A stretch of DNA of 64,000 nt from Allomuricauda sp. (GCA_017795045.1 CP051244.1:1408977-1472976), one strand, 5' to 3'. Counted from the first letter of the stretch, positions 38,678-48,963 are shown. Made by a program: numbers and translations. Notes: generated by a model from the letters alone, not told the origin.

Positions 38678-40051
38678 CTAACTAGCTACCGAATCTGGAT
38701 TGTATCCCAAGTACGGCACTTCGTATTCCTTAAAGTTCACACCATGGGATTTGAGTTCATCAAGAATAGGTTGGTAGACTTCCTTGTTTATAGGAATCTG
38801 CACCCCTGGGGTCGTGATTTTTTTGTTCAATATCTGTAAAGTGGCTATGGCCACGGGTAATCCAACGGTTTTGGCCATGGCGGTGTAAGTTCTGTTTTCC
38901 CCTATGACCACCATATTGGCATCGATTTGTTTTTTAACACCGTTTAATTCATAGCCAAATTTGTGGTACATCACGATCATATCCTTTTCATCTTCTTTCA
39001 AAGTCCAACTATCTTCAAGGATATGTTGTAGGATCTGTGCTGGTGAAGCATTTTTCAAGGGGATTTTTTTGTTTGGGTCAAACAGGTTCAGCTCCAATAA
39101 TTTTCCCCAACGGATATCGTCTTGGTCTATTTTAAGGTAGTACCGCAGTTTCAGTTCTACCGAGTCTGTTGGGGAATAGGGCAAGAAAAGGTTTATGAAT
39201 TCCCGGTAAGACATACCTTCGGAGTTTTCAATGGTATAGCTATCATCGGTCATTCCCAATATAACGAACATCTGCCATGCTTTGGAAAAGCCTACCCTCC
39301 GCATGGTGCCCCTAAAAAGGGTAAGGGCATCCTGAAGCCCATAGGCCTCTCTATATTTTAAGGAATCGCGGTTGGCGTAGGCCTCGAACTTTCCGTGCCC
39401 TTCCACTTCCAAAAATTCGGTTCTCCTGAACAGCTTTTGGTAGGGGATGTATTTATAGGTCCCTTCCTGGATAAATTTGGCCGCACCACCTTGGCCGGCT
39501 AGAACCACGTTTCTTGGGTTCCAGGTGAACTTGTAGTTCCATAGATTGGAATCGCTTTCAGGAGCCACCAATCCGCCGGTAAACGACTCGAACAACAACA
39601 TTTTTCCACCTTCTGCCCTGATGCGATCGATTACTTCCATGGCGCTCATGTGGTCTATTCCTGGATCAAGGCCAATCTCATTCATAAAAATGAGACCGTT
39701 CTTTTTTACCTCGTCGTTCAGGGCTTCCATCTCTTTGCTTACATACGATGCGGTGACCAAATGCTTTTTAAACTGAATGCAATCTTCCGCAATCTTGATG
39801 TGCAAACTGGCCGGAAGCATTGAAATGACAATCAAGGCGGACGATACGGCTTTTTTACGGTCATCATCGTTGAAAATATCCAACGTGATTACATCGCAGT
39901 TGGGATGTGATGAAAATTGCTCTGGAATGTTCTTGGGTTGTAGGTCACCAATGACCAAACGGAGGTTTTCACTATCTGAATTTTTAAGCAGATAGTCTAA
40001 TAGATAGGAGGTTGATTTTCCTGCCCCCACAACTAAAATAGTGCGGACCAT
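38678..40051 (-). CDS. Saccharopine dehydrogenase family protein
   Basis: 457 residues. N-terminal Rossmann loop VVGAGKSTSYLLDYLL (a serine-rich variant of GxGxxG), then NEIGLDPGIDHMSAMEVIDRI and FTGGLVAPESDSNLWNYKFTWNPRNVVLAGQGGAA, the conserved core of saccharopine reductase/dehydrogenase proteins. It likely acts on saccharopine in lysine degradation or a related carboxy-amine. No partner lysine-ketoglutarate reductase domain is fused. Paired with the Lrp-family regulator. Confidence 0.88.
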   Translation of the reverse strand: MVRTILVVGAGKSTSYLLDYLLKNSDSENLRLVIGDLQPKNIPEQFSSHPNCDVITLDIFNDDDRKKAVSSALIVISMLPASLHIKIAEDCIQFKKHLVTASYVSKEMEALNDEVKKNGLIFMNEIGLDPGIDHMSAMEVIDRIRAEGGKMLLFESFTGGLVAPESDSNLWNYKFTWNPRNVVLAGQGGAAKFIQEGTYKYIPYQKLFRRTEFLEVEGHGKFEAYANRDSLKYREAYGLQDALTLFRGTMRRVGFSKAWQMFVILGMTDDSYTIENSEGMSYREFINLFLPYSPTDSVELKLRYYLKIDQDDIRWGKLLELNLFDPNKKIPLKNASPAQILQHILEDSWTLKEDEKDMIVMYHKFGYELNGVKKQIDANMVVIGENRTYTAMAKTVGLPVAIATLQILNKKITTPGVQIPINKEVYQPILDELKSHGVNFKEYEVPYLGYNPDSVAS

Positions 40052-40130
40052 AGGTTTTGATTACTTTTGATTAAAACGGACACTAAGGTATCAAATTGTT
40101 ATATTTCTAAAAAAATTAGTCGATAAAGTT

Positions 40131-40520
40131 ATGAACAGAACAATATTGTTAACGGGAATCCTATTCGGTTTATTGGCCATAGTATTGGGTGCTTTTGGGG
40201 CGCATGGCTTGGAAAAATTGGTGGATTCTGAATCGATTGAGGTGTTCGAGACCGGAGTGAGGTACCAAATGTACCATGCACTGTTTCTGCTTTTTTTGGG
40301 GATTTGGCAAGGGTTGGACAAAAGGCATAAAAAAGTGATTTATACTATGGTGCTGATGGGCGTTGTCCTGTTTTCTTTTTCCATTTATGCATTGGCCCTG
40401 AACAGTCTTACGAGCTTTGATTTTAAAGTTATTGGATTTTTAACACCAATTGGCGGCGTTTTTTTGATTTTGGGATGGTTTCTTTTAGGATACCGCATTT
40501 TAACCCATAAGAAGGCCTAA
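40131..40520 (+). CDS. DUF423 membrane protein (YgdD-like)
   Basis: 129 residues with four membrane spans. LGAFGAHGLEKLVDSE and FETGVRYQMYHALFLLFLG are the DUF423 signature; GGVFLILGWFLLGYRIL closes the protein. Inner-membrane protein of unknown function. Divergent from the saccharopine-dehydrogenase-like gene and 66 nt before pckA. Confidence 0.9.
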   Translation: MNRTILLTGILFGLLAIVLGAFGAHGLEKLVDSESIEVFETGVRYQMYHALFLLFLGIWQGLDKRHKKVIYTMVLMGVVLFSFSIYALALNSLTSFDFKVIGFLTPIGGVFLILGWFLLGYRILTHKKA

Positions 40521-40557
40521 ATAAACCACAAATAGAGGTTTAAAAGTTATATTTTTC

Positions 40558-40565
40558 TAGTTTTG
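40558..40565 (+). promoter_or_regulatory. -7 element of the pckA promoter
   Basis: TAGTTTTG, exact TAnnTTTG match, 21 nt upstream of the start codon. Confidence 0.45.
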
Positions 40566-40586
40566 TAGTATCTAAAAAACGAACTA

Positions 40587-42203
40587 ATGAAAGCTTCCAC
40601 ATCAGCTTCGAAAACGATTTCGCTCAAACCTTATGGAATAGATCATAAAAATTTCCATTACCAACTTTCTCCTGAGGAATTGCACAATGTTACCTTGGAA
40701 ATGGAGATGGGAAAAGAAGCCTCTTCCGGGGCTTTGGCCGTAAACACTGGGGAATTTACCGGAAGGTCGCCCAAGGACCGTTTTATTGTCAAGGATGCCA
40801 TTACCGAAGATAAGGTTTGGTGGGGCAATATCAATATTCCTTTTGAGAGTGAAAAGTTTGACCAACTCTATGATAAGGTCATCGCATATCTTAACGAAAA
40901 GGAGTTGTTTGTACGGGATTCCTATGCTTGTGCGGACCCGGCATATAAAATGAACCTAAGGGTCATTAACGAGTATCCGTGGTCCAATATGTTTGCCTAT
41001 AATATGTTCTTACGGCCAACCGATGAGGAGCTGGATGGTTTTGAACCGGAATGGACGGTGGTCAATGCGCCCGGTTTTATGGCCAATCCCGAAGTGGATG
41101 GGACGCGCCAACATAATTTTGCCATTTTAAACTTTACTAGAAAGATTGCCCTGATAGGGGGAACTGGGTATACAGGAGAAATCAAGAAGGGTATTTTCTC
41201 TGCCCTGAACTTTATTCTTCCAGTATATAAGAATACGCTACCCATGCACTGTTCCGCCAATGTTGGCGAAGAGGGCGATACCGCCATTTTCTTTGGACTT
41301 TCGGGTACTGGAAAGACAACCTTGTCCACGGATCCCCATAGAAAGCTTATTGGAGATGACGAACACGGATGGACCGAGGCCAATACCGTTTTCAATTTTG
41401 AAGGAGGTTGTTATGCCAAGGTCATTGACCTTTCCGAAGAGAGTGAACCCGAAATCTACGGAGCAATTAAAAAAGGGGCCATTCTGGAAAACGTGATTAT
41501 GGATGATGCTGGAGTGGTTGATTTTTCAGATACCTCCATCACACAGAATACTAGGGTAAGCTACCCTATTTACCATATAGACAATATACAGGAGCCATCG
41601 ATTGGGGAAAGTGTAAAGAATATATTTTTTCTTACTGCCGATGCCTTTGGGGTATTGCCTCCCATTTCAAAGTTGACACCTGCCCAAGCGGCCTATCACT
41701 TTATATCTGGGTATACCGCAAAAGTGGCCGGTACCGAAGCTGGGATCGTTGAGCCCCAACCTTCCTTTTCGGCATGTTTTGGTGCACCATTTATGCCATT
41801 GCATCCTACCAAGTATGCAGAAATGTTGAGCAAGAAAATGAAAGAAGCCGGAGTGGACGTGTGGTTGATCAATACGGGTTGGACCGGCGGGCCTTATGGA
41901 GTAGGCACACGAATGAAGTTGAAATATACCCGGGCCATGATCCATGCGGCCTTAAGCGGTGAGCTTGGCCTCTATTGCTATGACAGATACCATATCCATT
42001 CGGTATTTGGAGTGGCACAGCCTAGGGAATGTCCAGGGGTTCCCACCAAGGTATTGAGTCCAAGGGCGACTTGGAACAATGATGAGGCGTATTACAAAAC
42101 GGCCTTTAAACTGAGCAATGCGTTTAGGGAGAACTTCAAGAAGTTTGAAGCCTTTGCCAACGAAGAGATTAGAAGGGGCGGCCCCCAACGCTACGCATTT
42201 TAA
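40587..42203 (+). CDS. pckA: Phosphoenolpyruvate carboxykinase (ATP)
   Basis: 538 residues. It converts oxaloacetate and ATP to PEP and CO2 for gluconeogenesis. Visible: RSPKDRFIV near 60, GGTGYTGEIKKGIF (lysine ligand of the metal), PMHCSANVG (His ligand), P-loop FGLSGTGKTTLS at about 236-247, LIGDDEHGW kinase-2 motif, and TRVSYPIYHID. Full length. It has its own promoter-like element and a strong terminator. Confidence 0.98.
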   Translation: MKASTSASKTISLKPYGIDHKNFHYQLSPEELHNVTLEMEMGKEASSGALAVNTGEFTGRSPKDRFIVKDAITEDKVWWGNINIPFESEKFDQLYDKVIAYLNEKELFVRDSYACADPAYKMNLRVINEYPWSNMFAYNMFLRPTDEELDGFEPEWTVVNAPGFMANPEVDGTRQHNFAILNFTRKIALIGGTGYTGEIKKGIFSALNFILPVYKNTLPMHCSANVGEEGDTAIFFGLSGTGKTTLSTDPHRKLIGDDEHGWTEANTVFNFEGGCYAKVIDLSEESEPEIYGAIKKGAILENVIMDDAGVVDFSDTSITQNTRVSYPIYHIDNIQEPSIGESVKNIFFLTADAFGVLPPISKLTPAQAAYHFISGYTAKVAGTEAGIVEPQPSFSACFGAPFMPLHPTKYAEMLSKKMKEAGVDVWLINTGWTGGPYGVGTRMKLKYTRAMIHAALSGELGLYCYDRYHIHSVFGVAQPRECPGVPTKVLSPRATWNNDEAYYKTAFKLSNAFRENFKKFEAFANEEIRRGGPQRYAF

Positions 42204-42210
42204 CGATAAC

Positions 42211-42239
42211 AAAAAGCCCGGTCAACACCGGGCTTTTTT
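42211..42239. terminator. Terminator between pckA and hemD
   Basis: Perfect 12-bp stem AAAAAGCCCGGT / ACCGGGCTTTTT with CAAC loop; symmetric A and T tracts serve both converging genes. Confidence 0.93.
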
Positions 42240-42260
42240 ATAATATGTTCCAATAAAATC

Positions 42261-43004
42261 TTACTTATTTACGCTGGTAATGTATTTCTGTAGCGCCATG
42301 GTCATGGATGGTGTTTCCGGGGTTGGAGCTTGAATGTCAATTCGAAGACCGGCGTCGGTAGCAGCTTTTACGGTGCTATTGCCAAAAACGGCAATGCGGG
42401 TGTTGTTCTGCTCAAAATCCGGGAAGTTCTTCAAAAGGGATTCAATTCCAGATGGACTAAAGAAAACCAAAACATCGTAATATACGTTCCTAAGGTCTGA
42501 AAGATCACTGATGACGGTCTTATAGAAAATGCCGCGTTTCCAATCTACACCCAACTCGTCCAAAGCTTGGGGCACAGCTGCCTTAAGGGCATCGGAGGAT
42601 GGTAAAAGGAATTTTTCGTCCTTGTATTTTTTGATAAGCGGCACCAATTCATTGAAGGTACGCTTGCCAACGTAGATCTTACGCTTTCTATAGACCACAT
42701 ATTTCTGCAGGTAGTAGGCCACGGCCTCGGACTGACAGAAATATTTCATGGTGTCAGGAACCTTAAAACGCATTTCCTCGGCAATCCTGAAAAAATGGTC
42801 GACAGAGTTTCTGCTCGTCAAGATGATTGCCGTAAAATTGTTCAGATCGATTTTTTGCTGCCGTACATTTTTGGCTTCAACTCCCTCTACATGGATAAAA
42901 GGCCTAAAGTCTACTTTAACCTTTTCTTTCTCGATCAATCGTGAGTAAGGAGAGTTTTCGATTTTGGGTTCTGGTTGGGAAACCAAAATTGTTTTTACTT
43001 TCAT
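42261..43004 (-). CDS. hemD: Uroporphyrinogen-III synthase
   Basis: 247 residues. It cyclises hydroxymethylbilane with D-ring inversion in haem biosynthesis. The family is divergent, but ILVSQPEP at the start, AIILTSRNSVDHFF, FCQSEAVAYYLQ, and VLVFFSPSGIESLL followed by RIAVFGNSTVKAATDAGL give the typical two-domain pattern. Adjacent DUF4271 gene is the usual flavobacterial neighbour. Last gene of a three-gene operon. Confidence 0.9.
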   Translation of the reverse strand: MKVKTILVSQPEPKIENSPYSRLIEKEKVKVDFRPFIHVEGVEAKNVRQQKIDLNNFTAIILTSRNSVDHFFRIAEEMRFKVPDTMKYFCQSEAVAYYLQKYVVYRKRKIYVGKRTFNELVPLIKKYKDEKFLLPSSDALKAAVPQALDELGVDWKRGIFYKTVISDLSDLRNVYYDVLVFFSPSGIESLLKNFPDFEQNNTRIAVFGNSTVKAATDAGLRIDIQAPTPETPSMTMALQKYITSVNK

Positions 43005-43011
43005 AAGCTTT

Positions 43012-43668
43012 TCAATCTTTTAGATAGCTTCCAATTATCACCAAGGGCGCAATTTCGAGTGCGCAAAGGTACAAAATAAAATAGACAAAATACGGAAACA
43101 CAGCTTTTTGATAGTTCTTCAATAGCTTTACGATTCCTATGCCATTTATAAGAAGAATTAAGATTATGGCCGTGTAAACTATGGTTTTTGAGTCTTTTAG
43201 AATATAAATTAAAATGATGTTGGCGACACACAATACAAGGCTTCCATAATTGAAATAGGAGGTTTTGCTAAAAACCAAACCAGATACAAGTTCTTGGGTA
43301 TTAAAGGCATAGGCCTTTAAAAATTGGACACCGAATTTTAGCAATTGGAACATTGCCAAGCAACCCATAAGCACAAAGAAGACCGTCAGGGGATTGCCTT
43401 CGGGCATGGCGTTAAAGATGCTTAGGGCAATAAACACAAAGAGAGAAAGATTTACCAATTGAAACAGGGTAAGCAAAATGTGGAACCAGTTTAAGAGTTG
43501 GCCCTTTTTGTTGTGCAAGAGCACATATTTGTCATTGAACGGTAAAATCACAAAATTAAAAAACTTGCTGTGGTACAAGTACTTTCCCAAGGCAAGGATC
43601 AGTAGGCCAACGAACAATGCAATCGTCATCCAATCCAAAGAATTTATAGTCTTCTCTATGGGAATCAT
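43012..43668 (-). CDS. DUF4271 membrane protein
   Basis: 218 residues with about six membrane spans and the DUF4271 features FNFVILPFNDKYVLLHNK and YFVYFILYLCALEIAPLVI. It is nearly always directly upstream of hemD in Bacteroidota, 7 nt here, suggesting a link with haem synthesis or the respiratory membrane, but no role is shown. Overlaps the GT39 gene by 4 bp. Confidence 0.88.
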   Translation of the reverse strand: MIPIEKTINSLDWMTIALFVGLLILALGKYLYHSKFFNFVILPFNDKYVLLHNKKGQLLNWFHILLTLFQLVNLSLFVFIALSIFNAMPEGNPLTVFFVLMGCLAMFQLLKFGVQFLKAYAFNTQELVSGLVFSKTSYFNYGSLVLCVANIILIYILKDSKTIVYTAIILILLINGIGIVKLLKNYQKAVFPYFVYFILYLCALEIAPLVIIGSYLKD

Positions 43669-45326
43669 TCTAGGATTTTTATAGGTTTTCCATTTAAACC
43701 GGGAGGCAAACCATGTTCAGATATACCAATCCTAAAATACACCGGGTTGTCCATTGTTTTTGGCAAAGGAAGTTCAAAGGTATACAAAGCGGTGTCCTTT
43801 GTTTTTAGCATGGCACGGTCTGTATAAAGGTTGCCCACTTTTAAAGGGAGCATTTCCTTCACCTGTTTGTATGCGTTGGAATACGAAATGGTATAGGTTA
43901 ACTCTTCAAGGGGAATATCAAATGGATAAGGGTTGTACACCTTTAAGGTGTACTCTATCCCGGTTTCCGGTTTTTGTACAATACATTCCAACTTTCGATA
44001 AGGCTGAAAGTTTTCCATGAAAACCCCGTAAAAAACCGTGCTGTCCGGTTGTGTGTATTGGATATCCCCACTTTTCCTATACTTACTTACATAGACCACC
44101 TTTTTGCCCCTTACCTTTTCTTCGGAATCGTCTATGGAATATTGGTTCTTTCGATACATGAAATTGTTCAACGAAATGGCAGGTATCCCGGTATTGAATT
44201 GGTATATGGGCGCAAGCCGGTATGAATTTTCAAAGATAATGGGAGCATCTTTTGCCTTGGCATGGAGCTCCTCCACCCAACCTTCATTGGCATGGGTCTC
44301 ATACAACATGGGAAACAGGGGCTTGTATACTAGCCAAGCCCTGGCATAAAGCAATAGAACCACACTCACCAAGCCTATTCTGTACATCCATTTTCTGCTT
44401 TTTGCATTTTCCAGCAGATGGTCAAAGGCAATAATCGCCAATGGAATGGAAATGACAATGGCCCATTGGGCCTGTACCCGCCTATTAAAGCTCGATATGA
44501 AAAAGAAAATTATAATTCCGTAGGCGAGATATACCAAAGCCTTGGAAAAGGTATCTGTGGCCTTGAATTTAAAAAAGGAGGCGTAAACCCAATAAAACAA
44601 CAGACCAATAATGACGATGAGGTTTAAGAAATATCCCAAGGTAAACCCTTCAAAGGAATAGGCTTGATTGGGGCGCTCATACAAATGAAAAGTAATGGAT
44701 ACAAAATCATTTTGATACAACCAGACAAAATGCGGGATGTAACAGATCAATGCCAAGACCACGGCCAGCCAAGCCTTTGGATTAAAAATAAGCTTCACAT
44801 TGGAAAGGAATACGAACAGAATCACCAATACCGCATGGTACTTGCTGTACATTAAGGCCGCCATGACCAGACCCAGAAGAACCGTTGTCAAAATAGAGGG
44901 GTCTTTCAGAAATCGTTTGTACAACCAGAGGAACATGGCCGTGAAAAACAAGAGAGGTGTATCCGGAAGGGTCAAAAAACCATAGGCGTTCATCAAGGTA
45001 AAGGAGAATACCAATAGAAAAAAGTGAACCACATAGTCCTTCTTTTTGGGGTTATCGATCAGTAGCCATAATAAGATATATGTGCCAACGGATAAGATAC
45101 AGCTCATAAAACGGACCCCAAGCTCCCCATCAAAAAATAGGCTGCCCATCTTTATCAAAAAAGCCACCATGGGCGGATGGTCAAAATATCCCCACGACAG
45201 GTTTTGGGCGTAGTACCAATAGTAAGCCTCATCGTAAATAAGTTCCGTAAAATATCCTTGAACAAGATTTAAGACAAAAACTACAGACAGCAGTGCAAGA
45301 AAAAGTTTAGGAAACTTTTGGGTCAT
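43665..45326 (-). CDS. GT39-type membrane glycosyltransferase (ArnT/PMT-like)
   Basis: 553 residues, many membrane spans in the N-terminal two thirds and a soluble C-terminal region. LIYDEAYYWYYAQNLSWGYFDHPP carries the acidic DE motif in the first external loop and the D-H-P-P element of this superfamily. It would transfer a sugar from a polyprenyl-phosphate donor to a lipid or protein on the outer face of the inner membrane. A polyprenyl-phosphate mannose synthase is divergently encoded 119 nt away and may supply the donor. Confidence 0.85.
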   Translation of the reverse strand: MTQKFPKLFLALLSVVFVLNLVQGYFTELIYDEAYYWYYAQNLSWGYFDHPPMVAFLIKMGSLFFDGELGVRFMSCILSVGTYILLWLLIDNPKKKDYVVHFFLLVFSFTLMNAYGFLTLPDTPLLFFTAMFLWLYKRFLKDPSILTTVLLGLVMAALMYSKYHAVLVILFVFLSNVKLIFNPKAWLAVVLALICYIPHFVWLYQNDFVSITFHLYERPNQAYSFEGFTLGYFLNLIVIIGLLFYWVYASFFKFKATDTFSKALVYLAYGIIIFFFISSFNRRVQAQWAIVISIPLAIIAFDHLLENAKSRKWMYRIGLVSVVLLLYARAWLVYKPLFPMLYETHANEGWVEELHAKAKDAPIIFENSYRLAPIYQFNTGIPAISLNNFMYRKNQYSIDDSEEKVRGKKVVYVSKYRKSGDIQYTQPDSTVFYGVFMENFQPYRKLECIVQKPETGIEYTLKVYNPYPFDIPLEELTYTISYSNAYKQVKEMLPLKVGNLYTDRAMLKTKDTALYTFELPLPKTMDNPVYFRIGISEHGLPPGLNGKPIKILE

Positions 45327-45419
45327 TAAATGGATTTTTGATGGGCAAAGTTACAAATATTGGTGAACAGGCGATGTAGGCTTAGGTGCAACAAGTTGCA
45401 TTGGCAAACAAGAAAACCG

Positions 45420-45427
45420 TATTTTTG
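45420..45427 (+). promoter_or_regulatory. -7 element before the mannosyltransferase operon
   Basis: TATTTTTG with TTG at 45396-45398, 21-nt spacer; 18 nt before the ATG at 45446. Confidence 0.5.
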
Positions 45428-45445
45428 AGCTCTAATTGATTTCGA

Positions 45446-46174
45446 ATGGCGGACGGCTTGGTGATTATACCCACTTTCAACGAGATTGAAAATATTGAGG
45501 CCATTGCAAAAACGGTTTTTGACCTTAAGAAGGATTTCCATGTTCTAGTAGTGGATGATAATTCCCCCGATGGTACGGCCCAGGCAGTTAGATCTTTACA
45601 AGAAGAGTACCCCAATAGGTTGTTCTTGGAGGTCCGCAAGGAAAAGTCTGGTCTGGGAACGGCATATATCCACGGATTTAAATGGGCCTTGGAGCGGGAT
45701 TATGAATATATTTTTGAGATGGATGCCGATTTTTCGCATCGTCCTGCCGACTTGTCCCGCCTTCACCGCGCTTGTCTCAACGGAGCCGATGTGGCCGTGG
45801 GTTCCCGATATAAAAAGGGGGTGAATGTGGTCAACTGGCCACTTTTTAGGATCCTGTTGTCCTATGGGGCATCGTTCTATGTGAAATTCATTACTGGAAT
45901 GAAGGTCCACGACCCTACGGCAGGGTTCATCTGCTACAAACGGGAAGTGTTGGAAAAAATCAAGTTGGACAACGTCAGGTTCATCGGGTATGCCTTTCAG
46001 ATTGAGATGAAATACAGGGCTTACCTCCAAAAGTTCAAAATAGAGGAGGTGTCCATCATTTTTACCGATAGGGTCAATGGGAAGTCAAAAATGAATTCCG
46101 CCATCATCCGGGAAGCTATATTTGGGGTCATTGCCATGAAATTTAGAAGCCTTTTTTTCAGAAAGAACTTTTAG
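45446..46174 (+). CDS. Polyprenol monophosphomannose synthase (GT2)
   Basis: 242 residues. GT2 fold: VIIPTFNEIENIEAIA, VVDDNSPDGTA (nucleotide site), EMDADFSHRPADL (metal-binding D-x-D) and YRAYLQKFKIEEVSIIFTDR. The short form without a C-terminal membrane domain corresponds to the dolichyl/polyprenyl-phosphate mannose synthase group. It makes a lipid-linked mannose donor, possibly used by the GT39 enzyme encoded divergently. Followed after 2 nt by pyrC. Confidence 0.93.
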   Translation: MADGLVIIPTFNEIENIEAIAKTVFDLKKDFHVLVVDDNSPDGTAQAVRSLQEEYPNRLFLEVRKEKSGLGTAYIHGFKWALERDYEYIFEMDADFSHRPADLSRLHRACLNGADVAVGSRYKKGVNVVNWPLFRILLSYGASFYVKFITGMKVHDPTAGFICYKREVLEKIKLDNVRFIGYAFQIEMKYRAYLQKFKIEEVSIIFTDRVNGKSKMNSAIIREAIFGVIAMKFRSLFFRKNF

Positions 46175-46176
46175 GA

Positions 46177-47511
46177 ATGTCAAAAACACTATTGAAAAAT
46201 ACCAAGGTGGTCAATGAGAACCACATTTTTGAAACCGATCTGCTGTTGGAAGGGGACTTTATTGTGCGCATTGATCCGGACATTTCGGATGCCAATGCCC
46301 AAGTCGTGGACTTGAAGGGAGATTTGTTGTTGCCGGGCATCATAGACGATCAGGTACACTTTAGGGAACCAGGTCTTACCCATAAAGGGACCATAGCCAC
46401 GGAGAGCCGGGCGGCCATAGCTGGAGGTATCACCACCTTTATGGAGCAGCCCAATACCAATCCACAGACCACTACCCTCGAAAAATTGGAGGAGAAGTTT
46501 GCCATTGCCTCCACGGACGCTTATGCCAACTATTCGTTTCTGTTTGGGGGTACCAACGATAATTTGGAGGAACTGAAGCGACTGGATAAGAACGCTTGTT
46601 CCGGGGTGAAGCTGTTCTTGGGCTCCTCTACTGGAAATATGTTGGTGGATGACGAGGCGGTGTTGGAAAAGATCTTCAGCAATACGGAAATGGTGATTTC
46701 GGCCCATTGTGAGGATGAGGGGACCATTAGGGCCAATATGGCCAAATATCAAGATATGTATGGGGACAATATCCCTGTGGAGCTACATCCTATTATTAGA
46801 AGTGCCGAAGCCTGTTACCTTTCGTCTTCCAAAGCCATAGCCTTGGCAAAACGAACGGGCGCCCGTTTGCATGTTTTTCATGTTTCCACGGAAATTGAAA
46901 CGGATTTGTTCACAAATGCGATTCCTTTGGAAGAAAAGAAGATTACCGCCGAGGTTTGTATTCACCATTTATGGTTTTCCGATGAGGACTATGCCAAAAA
47001 AGGTACCCTGATCAAGTGGAATCCTGCGGTGAAGACCAAAAACGACCGGAAAAAACTTTGGGAAGCCCTTTTGGATGATAGGATAGACGTTGTGGCCACC
47101 GATCATGCACCCCATACCTTGGAAGAGAAACAAAATCCCTATACCAAGGCCCCATCTGGTGGACCGTTGGTGCAACATGCCTTGTTGGCCATGCTGCAAA
47201 AGGAGCAAGAAGGCAAGATCAGTTTGGAGAAAATGGTGGAAAAAATGTGCCATAACCCCGCAAAGCTCTTTGATATTGATAGGAGAGGCTTTGTGCGCGA
47301 AGGCCATTATGCCGATTTGGTACAGGTAACCCGTAATTCACAAAACGAGGTTAAAAAAGCCAATATTTTCTATAAATGTGGTTGGTCTCCCTTTGAAGGG
47401 GTTACTTTTGGTTCCGAAGTGGCGCGTACCTTTGTGAATGGGCACTTGGCCTATGATCATGGGGTTTTTTCCGAAAAGAAAAACGCCAAAAGACTCACGT
47501 TTAACCGATAG
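46177..47511 (+). CDS. pyrC: Dihydroorotase
   Basis: 444 residues, class I dihydroorotase. It cyclises carbamoyl aspartate in pyrimidine synthesis. Metal ligands: VHFREPG (H-x-R), carbamylated Lys in GVKLFLGSSTGN, then ISAHCED, FHVSTE, and ATDHAPHTLEEK. Length is normal. It sits between the mannosyltransferase gene (2 nt gap) and DUF4296 (3 nt gap), a common flavobacterial order. Confidence 0.95.
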   Translation: MSKTLLKNTKVVNENHIFETDLLLEGDFIVRIDPDISDANAQVVDLKGDLLLPGIIDDQVHFREPGLTHKGTIATESRAAIAGGITTFMEQPNTNPQTTTLEKLEEKFAIASTDAYANYSFLFGGTNDNLEELKRLDKNACSGVKLFLGSSTGNMLVDDEAVLEKIFSNTEMVISAHCEDEGTIRANMAKYQDMYGDNIPVELHPIIRSAEACYLSSSKAIALAKRTGARLHVFHVSTEIETDLFTNAIPLEEKKITAEVCIHHLWFSDEDYAKKGTLIKWNPAVKTKNDRKKLWEALLDDRIDVVATDHAPHTLEEKQNPYTKAPSGGPLVQHALLAMLQKEQEGKISLEKMVEKMCHNPAKLFDIDRRGFVREGHYADLVQVTRNSQNEVKKANIFYKCGWSPFEGVTFGSEVARTFVNGHLAYDHGVFSEKKNAKRLTFNR

Positions 47512-47514
47512 GGC

Positions 47515-47937
47515 ATGGGAAAGTTTGTTTTGTTCTTGATGGGAATCTTAATCCTCTCCTGTGGCGAAAAGGTGGTGGAAAAACCGGAAAACCTTATCCC
47601 AAAAGAGAAGATGGCCGATATTCTACATGACTTGGCCCTCATGAACGCTGCTAAATCGGCCTTTAGCAAGACATTTGATGAGAATGGCATTGAAATCATG
47701 GATTTTATCTACAAAAAATATCAAATAGATAGTGTCCAATTTGTGGAGAGCGATCTCTATTATGCCTCAATCCCTTTGGAATACCAATCCATCTACGAAG
47801 ATGTGGAGGCCAGGATAAACGAACGCAAAAACTTGATGGATAAAAACACCAAGAAAAGGAACGATAGCATCAGAAAGGCCCAAGAGAAACGGAGGGACTC
47901 CATTAAGAGCGCGAAGGACAGCCTCGTAGACCCCTAA
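47515..47937 (+). CDS. DUF4296 lipoprotein
   Basis: 140 residues. The lipobox LILSC (C16) is followed by the DUF4296 core: PKEKMADILHDLALMNAAKS and YKKYQIDSVQFVESDLYYASIP. The C-terminus is a highly charged helix rich in Arg, Lys, Asp and Ser. Function unknown. Last gene of the mannosyltransferase-pyrC operon; overlaps the convergent epimerase gene by 4 bp. Confidence 0.9.
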   Translation: MGKFVLFLMGILILSCGEKVVEKPENLIPKEKMADILHDLALMNAAKSAFSKTFDENGIEIMDFIYKKYQIDSVQFVESDLYYASIPLEYQSIYEDVEARINERKNLMDKNTKKRNDSIRKAQEKRRDSIKSAKDSLVDP

Positions 47938-48932
47938 TCAGGGAATTTTGAACAACAAAAATCAATTGCGGTATCCAAGTCCTCAAAGTCAAAATCAAGT
48001 ACTTCCTTTAACTTTTGATGGCTGTAAATGTCTTGATGTCTTAATCCTTTTACCATGGCTTTGGTGAGTCTCCGCCTTTTCCCCAATACAGAGCTTCGCA
48101 GCCCATCCAAGCGCCACATAAGCTCCAACATCCAAAAGGATATTTTTTTTGTCGGGGGGGAGACCCCTAATTTTGGAGCAATTTTATGGAACAGTTCCCC
48201 ATATGATAAATTTTCACTGACCAAAATGAACCGTTCTCCATTAATATTGGATTCCATCAGGGTTTGCATGGCCTTGACCACATCATTGATGGATACAAAA
48301 CCGGTCCCGCCGGGAATATAGTTGGTTTTGCCTTTGGCTGCATACGTGAAAAAGCTTCCACTCCCAGATTTCCAAAATCCTGGTCCAATGACTACGCCAG
48401 GGTTTACAATGACTATTTTTAGGCCTTCTTGGGAGGCTCGCCAAACCTCCAGCTCGGCATCATGCTTGGTAATTCCGTATACCGAAGCATTGGTGTTGCT
48501 CCATTCATTGTCCTCAGTCACTTCCTTGTCCATTTTGGAAGAACCTATAGCGGCTATGGAACTTACATGGCAAAGCTTTTTTACGCCATGCTTGAGGCTT
48601 AAGTTTACGATGTTAGCCGTTCCCTCTACGTTGGTCATGACCAAGGTTTTGTACATTTTGGGATCAAAGGAAATCAAGGCAGCACAATGATATACTTGTT
48701 CAACTCCATGAAACAGCTGGTCCAAGTCGCCAACATGGGTAATATCTGCCTGTACCCACTGTATTTTTTCCAATAGTTTTTCTGGTTGGTCCGAGTAATA
48801 ACCAAACACCTTGGATACTTTTTGGAGTGCATCCGTGCTTCTATAGTTGGCTCTCACCGCTTTTCCATTTTTAACCAAGCGGAAGAGTAGGTGCGAACCT
48901 ATCAATCCAGTGCCTCCTGTTACCAATATCAT
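47934..48932 (-). CDS. NAD-dependent epimerase/dehydratase family protein
   Basis: 332 residues, extended SDR fold. N-terminal [19 protein letters not shown], then [19 protein letters not shown] and the catalytic YGITKHDAE (Y-x-x-x-K). It would act on a nucleotide sugar or sterol-like substrate; unresolved. Divergent from tyrS. Confidence 0.9.
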   Translation of the reverse strand: MILVTGGTGLIGSHLLFRLVKNGKAVRANYRSTDALQKVSKVFGYYSDQPEKLLEKIQWVQADITHVGDLDQLFHGVEQVYHCAALISFDPKMYKTLVMTNVEGTANIVNLSLKHGVKKLCHVSSIAAIGSSKMDKEVTEDNEWSNTNASVYGITKHDAELEVWRASQEGLKIVIVNPGVVIGPGFWKSGSGSFFTYAAKGKTNYIPGGTGFVSINDVVKAMQTLMESNINGERFILVSENLSYGELFHKIAPKLGVSPPTKKISFWMLELMWRLDGLRSSVLGKRRRLTKAMVKGLRHQDIYSHQKLKEVLDFDFEDLDTAIDFCCSKFPD

Positions 48933-48963
48933 ATGATAAAAGTACCTATTTGTACTGAATTTA

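Noticed and set aside
42748..42948. 66-codon ORF opposite hemD
   Set aside because: Shadow frame of hemD, low complexity, no neighbours in register.
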